From NCBI GenBank assembly GCA_041916775.1, contig JAYRYZ010000006.1, positions 118,927 to 182,926 on the forward strand: a DNA stretch of 64,000 nucleotides. The letters are read 5' to 3'. The position numbers were made by a program, and so were the translations under genes. Every line of letters begins with the position of its first letter. The stretch's first letter is position 1. The notes under the pieces are model-generated. The model did no database searches, was not told the origin of the DNA, and was given only the letters and a program-made list of their open reading frames with translations. Source of the stretch: UBA2357 sp041916775 (GTDB lineage Bacteria > Pseudomonadota > Gammaproteobacteria > Burkholderiales > Rhodocyclaceae). Below, piece by piece: positions 26,574 to 35,396 of this stretch.

Positions 26574-26645
26574 CCGGGCGGCATTCACACGCCCGGGTTC
26601 AATTCATTCATTCGATCGGTTGCTCGGATCGCGCCCTCGGGCGCG
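26574..26645 (-). other. two stem-loops in the puuA-spuC gap
   Basis: The 96-bp gap contains CCGGGCG/CGCCCGG (26574-26596, 7-bp stem, 9-nt loop) and CGCGCC-CTCG-GGCGCG (26630-26645, 6-bp stem). Neither has a U-tract. The first stands just upstream of the spuC ribosome site. They may act in mRNA processing or differential expression inside the operon. Confidence 0.35.
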
Positions 26646-26651
26646 CTCGGT

Positions 26652-28028
26652 TCAGACGTGAAGCAGCAGGTGCTCGCGCTCCCACGGCGAGATCGCGCGC
26701 ATGAACTCCACATGCTCGGAGAGCTTCACTGCGCGGTAGATGCCGCAGAAGCGGCGGCCGAGCACCGAGTGCAGCTCGGCGCACTCCTCCAGCAGATGCA
26801 CCGCTTCGCGCAGGCTATCGGGCAGGGATTCATCCGAGAGGTAGGCGTTGCCGGTCATCTCGTTACTCGGCTCGAGCTGCTGGATCATGCCCAGATAGCC
26901 GCAGGCGAGCGTCGCCGCCATCGCCACATAGGGGTTCGCGTCCGCGCCGATGACGCGGTTCTCGATGCGCCGGTTGGCCGGGTTGGAGCCCGGCACACGC
27001 AGGCCCACGGTACGGTTGTCGCAGCCCCAGTGCAGGTTCACCGGCGCCGCGGCGTTGGGTACGAGGCGGCGGTACGAATTCACATACGGCGCGAAGAACG
27101 ACAACGCCGGCGGCACGTACTTCTGCAAGCCGCCGATATAGGAATAGAAGGCCTGCGAGGCGCTGCCGTCCGGGTTGGAAAAGATGTTGGCACCGGTCTT
27201 GGCATCCACCACGCTCTGGTGCACATGCATCGCGCTGCCCGGCTCGCCTTCCATGGGCTTGGCCATGAAGGTGGCGTACATGCCGTGGCGCAGCGCAGCT
27301 TCGCGCAAGGTGCGCTTGAAGAAGAACACCTTGTCGGCGAGGTCGATGGGATCCCCATGCAGGAAGTTGATCTCCATCTGGCCGGCACCCATCTCGTGGA
27401 TCAGCGTATCAACATCCAGATCCATCGCGTCGCAATAGTCGTAGATCTCCTCGAACAACGGGTCGAATTCGTTCACCGCGTCGATGCTGTAGTGCTGGCG
27501 GCTGGTCTCGTAGCGGCCGGAGCGGCCGATCGGCGGACGCAGCGGCATGTCCGGGTTGGTGTTTTTCTCGACCAGGTAGAACTCCAGCTCCGGCGCCACC
27601 ACCGGCCGCCAGCCCTGCTTCTCGTAGAGCGCCAACACATTGCGCAGCACCTGGCGCGGTGCGTAATCCACCGGCGTGCCGTCACGGAAGTAGCAGTCGT
27701 GGATGACCTGCGCGGTCGGATCCGCCGCCCAGGGCACCATTCTCACGGTGCGCGGGTCCGGCACCAGGCTCATGTCCGGGTCGTTGGTGTTGAGAAGATC
27801 ATCGATCGAGGTGTTCGCATCCGGCCAGTTACCCGTCACGGTGAGGCCGATGATGGTCTCGGGCAGGCGCATGCCGCGATCTTCGGTGAGCTTGCTGCGC
27901 GGCAGGATCTTGCCGCGCGCAACACCGGTGAGGTCGGGCACCAGGCATTCCACTTCGGTCACGCGGCGTTCGTTGAGCCAGCGTTCCAGGTCGTTGAAGT
28001 TCGACAGTGCGTTTGCAGCGGTATTCAT
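26652..28028 (-). CDS. puuA: gamma-glutamylpolyamine synthetase (PuuA family)
   Basis: 458 residues of the GS fold in the PuuA/SpuI/PauA branch: VECLVPDLTGVARGKILPRS at the N terminus, VVAPELEFYLVEKN, GQMEINFLHGDP, PGSAMHVHQSVVD and NSYRRLVPNAAAPVNLHWG. It ligates glutamate to putrescine (or another polyamine) using ATP, the first step of the gamma-glutamylated catabolic route. GGAGA lies 7 nt before the ATG. It is second in the operon after puuD. The exact amine (putrescine, spermidine, spermine or ethanolamine) cannot be read from sequence. Confidence 0.9.
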   Translation of the reverse strand: MNTAANALSNFNDLERWLNERRVTEVECLVPDLTGVARGKILPRSKLTEDRGMRLPETIIGLTVTGNWPDANTSIDDLLNTNDPDMSLVPDPRTVRMVPWAADPTAQVIHDCYFRDGTPVDYAPRQVLRNVLALYEKQGWRPVVAPELEFYLVEKNTNPDMPLRPPIGRSGRYETSRQHYSIDAVNEFDPLFEEIYDYCDAMDLDVDTLIHEMGAGQMEINFLHGDPIDLADKVFFFKRTLREAALRHGMYATFMAKPMEGEPGSAMHVHQSVVDAKTGANIFSNPDGSASQAFYSYIGGLQKYVPPALSFFAPYVNSYRRLVPNAAAPVNLHWGCDNRTVGLRVPGSNPANRRIENRVIGADANPYVAMAATLACGYLGMIQQLEPSNEMTGNAYLSDESLPDSLREAVHLLEECAELHSVLGRRFCGIYRAVKLSEHVEFMRAISPWEREHLLLHV

Positions 28029-28079
28029 GTTCAGTCTCCGTTATCGAATGGGGTGATGAAGCCGTGCTGCCCTGATGCA

Positions 28080-28883
28080 CTATCCGTCCTTGTCCGCCTC
28101 CTGATGCGCCGTCGCACGACGCACCGCGTATTCCCTGCAGGCATCGGCGAAGGCGGAAAAGAGCTTCACCGAAACCGGGTTCCGTGTCGCCTGCCACTCC
28201 GGATGCCACTGCACGCCGAGCAGGAAGGAAGCGCCCCCCTTCAGCGAGAATGCCTCGATGAGTCCATCCGGCGCAACCGCCTCGGGCTGCAGCGCGTCGG
28301 CGAGGCGGGAGACCCCCTGACCATGCACGCTGTTCACCTCCCAGGTGGGCGCGCCGACGAGCTCGCCCAGCATGCCGCCGGGCACCGCCATCACCGGGTG
28401 TGCCGCGCCATACTGCACCTCGAGTGGCGCCGTCTTGTCCTCACGGTGGTCGTCCAGGCCGTCCACGTCGTGCACCGCCTGATGCAGGCGCCCGCCGAGT
28501 GCGACGTTGGTCTCCTGAAAGCCGCGGCAGATCGCCAGCACTGGAACCCCACGCGCAATCGCAGCGCGCAACAGCGGCAGCGTGGTCGCGTCGCGCGCCA
28601 CGTCACGGAGCGAATCCGCGTCGTCTGCCGCCTCGCCGTAGTGATGCGGCTCGATGTTGGACGGCGAACCGGTGAACAGCAGCCCGTCGGCAAGTTCCAG
28701 CAGTGCGTCGATGTCGAGCTTGTCCCCCAGCGGCGGCAACACCAGCGGCAGCGCCTGCATGATGTCCACCACCGGATCGACATACTTGCGGGTCAGCGCA
28801 TAGGACGGATGGCCGCCCAATTCCTTGCTGTCGGCGGTGACGATGACCACCGGTTTCCTGGAGCGGGACGAAGCTGAACGCAT
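28080..28883 (-). CDS. puuD: gamma-glutamyl-gamma-aminobutyrate hydrolase
   Basis: 267 residues from the chosen ATG. The class I amidotransferase/peptidase C26 domain shows LFTGSPSNIEPHHYGE, the nucleophile Cys119 in AICRGFQE, NSVHGQGV, and His227 with Glu229 in QWHPEW. It releases GABA from gamma-glutamyl-GABA, the last step of the Puu route. The first gene of the operon, it is divergent from the MocR regulator. An ATG 13 codons upstream (28922) is an alternative; neither has a strong ribosome site. Confidence 0.9.
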   Translation of the reverse strand: MRSASSRSRKPVVIVTADSKELGGHPSYALTRKYVDPVVDIMQALPLVLPPLGDKLDIDALLELADGLLFTGSPSNIEPHHYGEAADDADSLRDVARDATTLPLLRAAIARGVPVLAICRGFQETNVALGGRLHQAVHDVDGLDDHREDKTAPLEVQYGAAHPVMAVPGGMLGELVGAPTWEVNSVHGQGVSRLADALQPEAVAPDGLIEAFSLKGGASFLLGVQWHPEWQATRNPVSVKLFSAFADACREYAVRRATAHQEADKDG

Positions 28884-28961
28884 AGGCAGGGGCGGCACGC
28901 GATGCGCCGCATTGTGGAACATGCGAATGATTCTACTGATTGCCTCATGGGGTGACAGGCA

Positions 28962-28993
28962 CCACTGTGGGGACTTAACATAGGTCCACTTCG
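28962..28993. promoter_or_regulatory. candidate MocR operator: two CCACT direct repeats 24 bp apart
   Basis: CCACT begins at 28962 and again at 28986 in the gap between divergent puuD and the MocR gene, ending about 10 bp before the regulator start. The second copy, TAGGTCCACTTCG, matches TAGATCCACTTTG at 32941 in the other divergent gap of the locus at 11 of 13 positions. MocR regulators (GabR, TauR, PdxR) usually bind direct repeats next to their own gene. Confidence 0.5.
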
Positions 28994-29002
28994 ACTCGCA
29001 GG

Positions 29003-30559
29003 ATGGATCCAATGCGCTCGCTGGAACTCTCCGAATTCATCCTCACCCGCCTGCGCCACCCCGGCACGGTCGGCACTGCGGGGCCTGACAGCGCGCGCGA
29101 TGCCCCGCTCCATCGCCAGATCTACCGCATCGTGCGCACCGCCATCCTTGAGCAGCGCCTGCTGCCAGGTGCACGCCTGCCCTCGTCGCGCGATCTCTCG
29201 GCCGACCTCGGGGTGTCGCGCAACACGGTGATCGCGGCGATCGGCGAGCTCCTCGCCGAGGGCTATCTGGTGGCACGTCGCGGCAGCGGCACCTACATCG
29301 CCGAGATGCTGCCGGACGCCACCCAGGGCCCCGCCAGCGCCATCCGCACGCCGGCTGCGGGCGCCGCGGCGCGCAGCCTGTCGAGCCGCGGCATCGCGCT
29401 CACCCGCGAATCCGGCGCGGAGTGCAACGAGGTGCTGCCCTTCGTGCCCGGCGTGCTGGAAGTGCCGGAGTTTCCCTTCCAGGTGTGGGCGCGGCTGCAA
29501 GCCAAGTACTGGCGCTATCTCGACCGCAACCTGCTCGACTACGGCAACGCGGGCGGCTACGTGCCGCTGCGCCGCGCGATCGCCCAGCACCTCGCCCTCA
29601 CCCGCGGCGTGCGGGTGAGCCCGGAACAGGTGCTGATCACCTCCGGCACGCAGCAGGCCATCGACCTCGTCGCGCGTCTGATGACCGACCCCGGCGACAC
29701 CGCCTGGATCGAGGACCCGTGCTACTGGGGCGCCAAGCGCGCCCTGCTCGCTGCGAACCTGCATCTGCATCCTGTGCCGGTCGATGAGGAAGGCCTCGCA
29801 CCCGGTGGTGCCGACTGGGCAATGCCGCCGCGGCTGATCTACGTGACCCCTTCGCATCAGTACCCGCTCGGCCATGTCATGAGTATGCGCCGGCGCGAGG
29901 CCCTGCTCGACTACGCCGCACGACACGGCATCTGGATCTTCGAGGACGACTACGACAACGAGGTCCACTACGCGGGCAAGCCGCTCGCCGCGTTGCAGGG
30001 CATGGACCGCGAAGCCCGCGTGATCTACGCCGGCACCTTCTCCAAGGTGATGTACCCGGGCGTGCGGCTCGGCTATCTGGTCGTGCCCGAGGATCTCGTC
30101 AGCGCCTTCAACACCGGCCTCTACGACCTCTACCGCCCCGGGCAGCTGATCCTGCAGGCGGCCCTCACCGACTTCATCAACGAGGGCCACATGGCCGCAC
30201 TCATCCGCCGTCTGCGCGTCACCTACAAGGCGCGCCGCGACCTCCTCGCCCGCCTGCTGCGCCAGGCCCTCGGCGAACGCGCGACCATTACCGGCAGCGA
30301 CGCCGGCCTGCACCTGTGCCTGCGCTTCAGCGACCCGCACATCGACGACACCCGTGTCGCCGAAGCCCTCAGCCTCGCACGCTTCCAGGTCCGCCCGCTC
30401 TCTGCCTACCACGTAAGCCCGGACAGCCCTCCGCCCATCGCCCGCCACCGCGGCCTCGTCATCGGCTACGCCTACATTCCGGACGACCGCGTGGACTCTG
30501 CCAGCGAGCGACTCGCGGAAGCGATCGCGGCGGCGCTGCAGGAACATGGAGAGGGCTGA
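29003..30559 (+). CDS. MocR-family regulator (GntR-type HTH fused to aminotransferase-like domain)
   Basis: 518 residues. Residues about 35-100 are a GntR winged helix (LHRQIYRIVRTAILEQRLLP, then SSRDLSADLGVSRNTV). Residues about 140-510 are a fold-type I aminotransferase domain with a likely PLP lysine near 348 in GTFSKVMYPG and FEDDYDNE. Such proteins sense PLP-amine or amino acid adducts. The gene is divergent from the puu operon, so it likely controls it and perhaps the agmatinase/pot genes. An alternative ATG three codons downstream (29012) is better spaced from an AGGA-type site. Confidence 0.92.
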   Translation: MDPMRSLELSEFILTRLRHPGTVGTAGPDSARDAPLHRQIYRIVRTAILEQRLLPGARLPSSRDLSADLGVSRNTVIAAIGELLAEGYLVARRGSGTYIAEMLPDATQGPASAIRTPAAGAAARSLSSRGIALTRESGAECNEVLPFVPGVLEVPEFPFQVWARLQAKYWRYLDRNLLDYGNAGGYVPLRRAIAQHLALTRGVRVSPEQVLITSGTQQAIDLVARLMTDPGDTAWIEDPCYWGAKRALLAANLHLHPVPVDEEGLAPGGADWAMPPRLIYVTPSHQYPLGHVMSMRRREALLDYAARHGIWIFEDDYDNEVHYAGKPLAALQGMDREARVIYAGTFSKVMYPGVRLGYLVVPEDLVSAFNTGLYDLYRPGQLILQAALTDFINEGHMAALIRRLRVTYKARRDLLARLLRQALGERATITGSDAGLHLCLRFSDPHIDDTRVAEALSLARFQVRPLSAYHVSPDSPPPIARHRGLVIGYAYIPDDRVDSASERLAEAIAAALQEHGEG

Positions 30560-30571
30560 GCGGCCCTCGCC

Positions 30572-31921
30572 CTACCCCAGCATCTCCCGCATCTGATACC
30601 ACGCCATGCCCAGCACCAGCGCGGGCGTGCGAAAGAGGTCGCCGCCGGGGAAGGCGTGATGGTGAAGGCGGGCGAGAAGGTCGAAGCGCTCGCGCTGGCC
30701 GCGGATGGCCTCGGCGGCGAGCTTGCCGGCGATGCCGGTGAGCGCGAGGCCGTGGCCGGAGAAGCCCTGCAGGTAGAAGATGCGGTTGCCGATGCGACCG
30801 AAGTCGGGTGCGCGGTTCATGGAGATGTCCACATAGCCGCCCCAGCAGTGCGTGACCGCCGTATCCGCGAGCTGCGGAAACACGCGCAGCATGCAGCGAT
30901 GCAGGTCCTGCTCGAGATGACGCGGAGTGCGCTGCGAGTAGCTCACGCGGCCGCCGAACACCATGCGGTTGTCGCCGCTGAGGCGGAAGTAATCGAGCAC
31001 GAACTGGGTGTCGCACACGCACTCGCGCCCCGGAATGAGCTGTGCCGCGCGCTCGGGTGAAAGCGGCTCGGTGGCGATGATCCAGGTGCCGACCGGCATC
31101 ACGCGGCGGGTCAGCCCCTTGCCGGCGAGCGGCGCATCGGCGAGGCCAGCGCCGGCCTCGACGATGCCGTTGAGGGTGCAGTTGCCGGCGAGCACCACGT
31201 TCTCTGCGCGCACGCAACCACGGGCGGTGTGGACCTCGACCTTGCCAGCCGGGCCGGCGTCGCGCACGCGGGTCGCCTCGCTCTCTTCATGGATGATGAC
31301 GCCGGCGGCGAGCGCGGCGCGTGCGATGCCGAGCGTGTAGTTCAGGGGATGCAGATGGCAGCCGTCCGGATCCCGCACCGCCGCGTGATAGCGTTCGCTC
31401 GCCACCGCCGCGCGCGTGGCGGAGGTGTCCAGCCACTGCAGTGCGTTGCAGCCATAGTACGCGCGCATGTGCTCGAACCATTCGCGCAGTGCCTCGGCCT
31501 TGCGCGGGCCGACCGCACAGGTCAGCGCGCCTTCCTGCAGTTCGCAGTCGATGGCATGCTCGGCAACGCGCGCACGCAGCAGCTGCAGCCCCTCGGTGCT
31601 GATGTCGAAGGCTGCACGTGCAGCCTCCAGGCCGAGTTGCTTCTCGTAGACTTCCTGCTCGGAGGCGAAACCGCCCAGCGCCTGCCCGCCGTTGCGACCG
31701 GAGGCGCCCCAGCCGACGCGGCGCGCTTCCAGCACCACCACCTTCTGCCCGGCACGCGCGAGTTCCAGCGCTGCCGAAAGACCCGCCAGCCCGCCACCGA
31801 CGACGCAGGTGTCGGCAACGATATCGCCGGCCAACACGGGCGCGTTGATCGGCGCATGCGCGCTCGCGACATACCACGAGCCCTTCTCGAGCAGGTCCCA
31901 GTGCGATTCCAGCCTCAGCAT
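30572..31921 (-). CDS. puuB: FAD-dependent oxidoreductase, probable gamma-glutamylputrescine oxidase
   Basis: 449 residues of the DAO family. The FAD loop DTCVVGGGLAGLSAALELA lies near residue 40, followed by RRVGWGASGRNGGQ, which is typical of PuuB/OrdL oxidases, and GFSGHGLALTGIAGK near the C terminus. PuuB oxidises gamma-glutamylputrescine to the aldehyde with O2. The gene is 16 bp after the agmatinase stop in the same direction. The frame is open for 25 codons upstream, but that part lies inside the agmatinase gene. An oxidase of another gamma-glutamyl amine is possible. Confidence 0.87.
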   Translation of the reverse strand: MLRLESHWDLLEKGSWYVASAHAPINAPVLAGDIVADTCVVGGGLAGLSAALELARAGQKVVVLEARRVGWGASGRNGGQALGGFASEQEVYEKQLGLEAARAAFDISTEGLQLLRARVAEHAIDCELQEGALTCAVGPRKAEALREWFEHMRAYYGCNALQWLDTSATRAAVASERYHAAVRDPDGCHLHPLNYTLGIARAALAAGVIIHEESEATRVRDAGPAGKVEVHTARGCVRAENVVLAGNCTLNGIVEAGAGLADAPLAGKGLTRRVMPVGTWIIATEPLSPERAAQLIPGRECVCDTQFVLDYFRLSGDNRMVFGGRVSYSQRTPRHLEQDLHRCMLRVFPQLADTAVTHCWGGYVDISMNRAPDFGRIGNRIFYLQGFSGHGLALTGIAGKLAAEAIRGQRERFDLLARLHHHAFPGGDLFRTPALVLGMAWYQMREMLG

Positions 31922-31937
31922 AGGTGCATTCCCGTCG

Positions 31938-32882
31938 TCACTTGCCGGCCGCGAGGCGCGCGCACAGATAGGTCCATACCAGGGTGGCCGCAGCATTGCT
32001 GGTGAGCTCGGCGTGGTCGTAGGCGGGGGCCACCTCCACGCAGTCCATCCCCACCCAGTTGAGCGGCAGCACGCCCAGTTCTTCCAGCAGGGTCAACGCC
32101 TGCGAGCTCATCAGCCCGCCCGGCTCGGGCGTGCCGGTGCCGGGCGCGAAGGCGGGGTCCAGCGCGTCGATGTCGAAGCTGAGGTAGACCGGGGTATCCG
32201 CGCCATGGCGCGTGAGCGTCTCGCGCGTTGCGGCGATGACGTCGGCGAGCCCGGCGACACCGTCCTTGCCACGCAGGTCGCGGGCGCTGAAGAGCCGCCC
32301 GCCGCGATCGGGGATGAAGTCGCGGGCGGTGCGCTCGGCCGCGGAGCGGATGCCGATCTGCACGCAGGCGTCAGCGTGCATCAACCCCTCCTCCACCGCC
32401 TCCGCGACCCAGGTGCCATGCCCGGACGGCTCGCCGAAGTGGTCTGTCCAGGTGTCGCAGTGCGCATCGAAATGCAGCACCGCGATCGGCCGACCTTCGC
32501 GGGCAAAATGCGCACGCAGGATCGAGAGCGTGATCGAGTGGTCTCCCCCAAGCCACACCACGTGATGCTTCGCGATCAACGCCTCCACCATCGGCTCGAA
32601 CGCGCGCCGCATCGCCACGAGGCTGGTGTTGGGCAGCGCGAGATCGCCCGCGTCGGCGAGCACCTCCAGCGGCGTGGTGCCGAACTCGGGGTGGGTGGCG
32701 TCGCACAGCATCTGGCTCGCGAGGCGGATCGCCTGCGGGCCGAAGCGTGCGCCGGGACGATTGGTGACGCAGCCGTCCCACGCCACGCCGGCCACGACAA
32801 AGGGCGCGTCCGGCCGCTGCGCGAGCGGGGGCACCTTGCAGAGAGTGGACGCGGACAGGAAGGCGAAGGCGTGATCGGCCAT
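31938..32882 (-). CDS. speB: agmatinase/ureohydrolase family
   Basis: 314 residues with all arginase-fold Mn ligands: H115 in WLGGDHS, D139, H141 and D143 in HFDAHCDTW, and D237 and D239 in SFDIDALDP. PGTGTPEPGG follows, as in agmatinases and guanidinobutyrases. GAGG precedes the ATG; open frame further upstream is in the promoter region. The likely role is hydrolysis of agmatine (or 4-guanidinobutyrate) to putrescine (or GABA) plus urea, feeding the Puu pathway. The substrate among ureohydrolases is not certain. Confidence 0.88.
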   Translation of the reverse strand: MADHAFAFLSASTLCKVPPLAQRPDAPFVVAGVAWDGCVTNRPGARFGPQAIRLASQMLCDATHPEFGTTPLEVLADAGDLALPNTSLVAMRRAFEPMVEALIAKHHVVWLGGDHSITLSILRAHFAREGRPIAVLHFDAHCDTWTDHFGEPSGHGTWVAEAVEEGLMHADACVQIGIRSAAERTARDFIPDRGGRLFSARDLRGKDGVAGLADVIAATRETLTRHGADTPVYLSFDIDALDPAFAPGTGTPEPGGLMSSQALTLLEELGVLPLNWVGMDCVEVAPAYDHAELTSNAAATLVWTYLCARLAAGK

Positions 32883-32922
32883 GACGAAACCTCGTGAAAA
32901 GCTGGGGCGGTGAACGATAAGA

Positions 32923-32978
32923 CCACTTGCAACACGGCAATAGATCCACTTTGCACACTGTGCCGGGCGCCACTTGCA
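32923..32978. repeat. three CCACTT(T)GCA direct repeats in a divergent promoter region
   Basis: CCACTTGCA at 32923, CCACTTTGCA at 32946 and CCACTTGCA at 32970, all in the same orientation and 23 and 24 bp apart. They occupy the 197-bp gap between the agmatinase gene and the divergent class III aminotransferase. A related pair with 24-bp spacing is found upstream of the MocR gene. They are a likely operator array. Confidence 0.6.
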
Positions 32979-33079
32979 GCCCCGCGCACGACCATAATTC
33001 AAACATGCCGGTGCGACCTGCGAGCGCTCGCACCGATCGATGAGAACGCCGACATCCTACGCCCGGATCCTGCGCACAG

Positions 33080-34471
33080 ATGCAAGAGTCACCACCCATC
33101 ATCAGCGATGCACAACTCGAGGCCTTCACCGCGGCCGAGCGGGAACGCTTCGTCGCGGCCAATCCGCGCTCGCTCGCGCTCGGCGCCGGCGCGCGCGAGC
33201 ACTTCCTGTTCGGCGTGCCGATGCACTGGATGCGCGACTGGCCCACACCGACGCCGCTCTTCATCGATTCGGCGACGGGCGCCGGGCTCGTCAGCGCGGA
33301 CGGGCAGCGCATCGTCGACTTCTGCCTGGGTGACACCGGCGCCATGTTCGGCCATAGCCCGGCACCGATCGCGCGCGTGCTGGCCGAACAGGGTGCGCGC
33401 GGGCTGACCGCAATGCTGCCTGCGGCCGAGACGCCCGAAGTGGGTCGCCTGCTCGCCGAGCGCTTCGGCCTACCCTTCTGGCAACTCGCCGCCACCGCCA
33501 GCGACGCGAATCGCTTCGTGCTGCGCTGGGCGCGCGCGATCACCGGGCGAGACATCATCCTGGTCTTCAACGGCTGCTACCACGGCACGGTGGACGACAC
33601 ACTGGTGGATCTGGTGCTGGAAGGCCGGCAACGCGCCACCCGCATGCGCGCTTCGCTGCTCGGCCAGGTGCAGGACCTGACACGCACCACGCGGGTGGTG
33701 GAGTTCAACGACATCGATGCGCTGCGCGAAGCGCTCGCAGATCGCAGGGTGGCCTGCGTGCTCACCGAGCCGGTGCTGACCAACATCGGCATGGTGCTGC
33801 CCGATCCAGGTTTCCTCGAGGCCGTGCAGCAGGCCGCGCGGGACGCAGGGAGCCTCTTCATCCTCGACGAGACGCACACCATCTCCTGCGGGCCTGGCGG
33901 TTACGCTCGCGAGCATGGCCTTGCGCCGGACATCCTCGTGCTCGGCAAGCCGATCGCTGGAGGCACACCGGCCGCGGTGTATGGTTTCACCGCCGAGGTG
34001 GCCGCGCGCATGGCGCAGGCGAAGGCCGACGCACCACCCGGCCACAGCGGCATCGGCACCACACTCACCGCCGGGCTGCTGACGATGCGGCTGATGCACA
34101 CGATGCTCACCGAGGTGATGACCCCCGCCGCGCATGCGCACATGACCGCACTTGCAGAGCGCATTGCCGCAGGCCTGCGCGGCGTGATCGACCGCCACGC
34201 GCTGCCCTGGAGCGTGACCCAGATCGGCGCGCGCTGCGAGTATCAGTTCTGTGCCACACCGCCACGCAACGGCAGCGAGGCCGAATTCGCGATGCGACCG
34301 GCGCTGGAGAGCGCGCTGCACCTCGCGCTGCTCAACCGCGGGGTGCTGCTCACCCCTTTCCACAACATGGTGCTCGTCAGCCCGGAGCATGGCGCAGAGG
34401 ATGTTGCACGCCTCATCGCTGCCTTCGACGCCACGCTGGAGTGCCTTCTTGCAACCGGAGCAGCCGATTGA
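33080..34471 (+). CDS. class III aminotransferase (glutamate-1-semialdehyde aminomutase-like)
   Basis: 463 residues. PLP motifs: TASDANRFVLRWARAITGR, FNGCYHGTVDD, LDETHTISCGPGGYA and the PLP lysine in LVLGKPIAGGTPAAVYG. It resembles the HemL-like branch often found in amine or beta-amino-acid catabolism, not HemL itself, because the N terminus and DETHT motif differ. It is the first gene of the plus-strand operon that continues with an amidotransferase and PotFGHI, so a polyamine-derived amine is the probable substrate. Confidence 0.82.
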   Translation: MQESPPIISDAQLEAFTAAERERFVAANPRSLALGAGAREHFLFGVPMHWMRDWPTPTPLFIDSATGAGLVSADGQRIVDFCLGDTGAMFGHSPAPIARVLAEQGARGLTAMLPAAETPEVGRLLAERFGLPFWQLAATASDANRFVLRWARAITGRDIILVFNGCYHGTVDDTLVDLVLEGRQRATRMRASLLGQVQDLTRTTRVVEFNDIDALREALADRRVACVLTEPVLTNIGMVLPDPGFLEAVQQAARDAGSLFILDETHTISCGPGGYAREHGLAPDILVLGKPIAGGTPAAVYGFTAEVAARMAQAKADAPPGHSGIGTTLTAGLLTMRLMHTMLTEVMTPAAHAHMTALAERIAAGLRGVIDRHALPWSVTQIGARCEYQFCATPPRNGSEAEFAMRPALESALHLALLNRGVLLTPFHNMVLVSPEHGAEDVARLIAAFDATLECLLATGAAD

Positions 34472-35232
34472 CCGCACCGACGCAGCCTCCTCGACCCAAG
34501 CGCCCGCGCATCGCGGTCCTGCAGTTCGATGCCGACAACCCGCCCGGGTACCTCGCGGTGTTTCTTGCCCAACGCGGGCTCGCGTTCGACATTCTGCGTC
34601 TCGACCTCGACCCGGGCGTCGCGCTGGACGGCTACGATGGCTACGCGCTGATGGGCGGCCCGATGATGGTTGGCGACGACCTGCCGTGGATGACGCCCGT
34701 CATCGCGCGCCTGCGCCGCAACCTCGCCGAGACGCGCCCCACGCTGGGGCATTGTCTCGGCGGGCAACTCCTCGCGCACGCTGCCGGTGCGGCGGTAGGC
34801 CCCTGCGCCCATCCCGAGGTCGGCTGGATCGAGGTGAAGCCGGTCGACCACCCCACCACACGGCGTTGGCTGGGACCGCTCGCGGATTGCAAGACACTGA
34901 CGGTGTATCACTGGCATCTGCAGGCCTTCGGTTTGCCCGATGGTGCCGAGTGGATCCTGACCCGTGACGAGATGCCCAGCCAGGCCTTCGCACTGGGGCC
35001 GCACCTCGCGCTGCAATGCCACCCGGAGGTCGACGTGCCTACCCTCGCCCGCTGGTACCAGCTCCAGCCCGACCCGCCGGGCGCCTATCGGCACGGTACG
35101 CTGCAGCGCGCCGACGAAGCGATGGCACAGGCGGCGAAGAACATCTCCGCGATGCGCGCACTCACGCACCGGCTCTATGCACAGTGGCTGCAGGCGGTAT
35201 CGGATACCCATCTTCACAGGGCTAAGTCTTGA
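34468..35232 (+). CDS. class I glutamine amidotransferase-type hydrolase in the polyamine operon
   Basis: 254 residues with a GuaA-like class I amidotransferase fold: LMGGPMMVGDDLPWM, nucleophile Cys96 in GHCLGGQLLA, and His185/Glu187 in QCHPEVD. I chose a TTG start that overlaps the aminotransferase stop as TTGA and has GGAG 7 nt upstream; a GTG nine codons earlier is the alternative. No partner synthase domain is present, so it probably hydrolyses a gamma-glutamyl product, like PuuD. Its sequence is unlike the PuuD at 28080, so the locus carries two different hydrolases. Confidence 0.82.
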   Translation: MTAPTQPPRPKRPRIAVLQFDADNPPGYLAVFLAQRGLAFDILRLDLDPGVALDGYDGYALMGGPMMVGDDLPWMTPVIARLRRNLAETRPTLGHCLGGQLLAHAAGAAVGPCAHPEVGWIEVKPVDHPTTRRWLGPLADCKTLTVYHWHLQAFGLPDGAEWILTRDEMPSQAFALGPHLALQCHPEVDVPTLARWYQLQPDPPGAYRHGTLQRADEAMAQAAKNISAMRALTHRLYAQWLQAVSDTHLHRAKS

Positions 35233-35396
35233 ACCCGGGCGGGGACTGTGCGACATTTGCCGCCAACACGGTCATGAGCCGCGCCAGTGCGCGATCTCGG
35301 GCTGGTATCAATTTTGCTCACGTAGCATTGCCGTCGCGATCGTCCATCGGGAACGTCGCGGCATTTGCCAGAAGGTTTGTCTTGGAGCCCATCACG

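Noticed and set aside
24777..28877. A 1,366-codon open frame on the plus strand opposite the puu genes
   Set aside because: Its translation is rich in His, Arg and Val with no recognisable domain, and it lies exactly antisense to four well-supported genes. It is an artefact of high GC content and codon bias.
35229..35396. N-terminal extension of PotF (56 codons in frame)
   Set aside because: The signal peptide begins only at the later ATG, which has GGAG at good distance, so the extension is not part of the protein.
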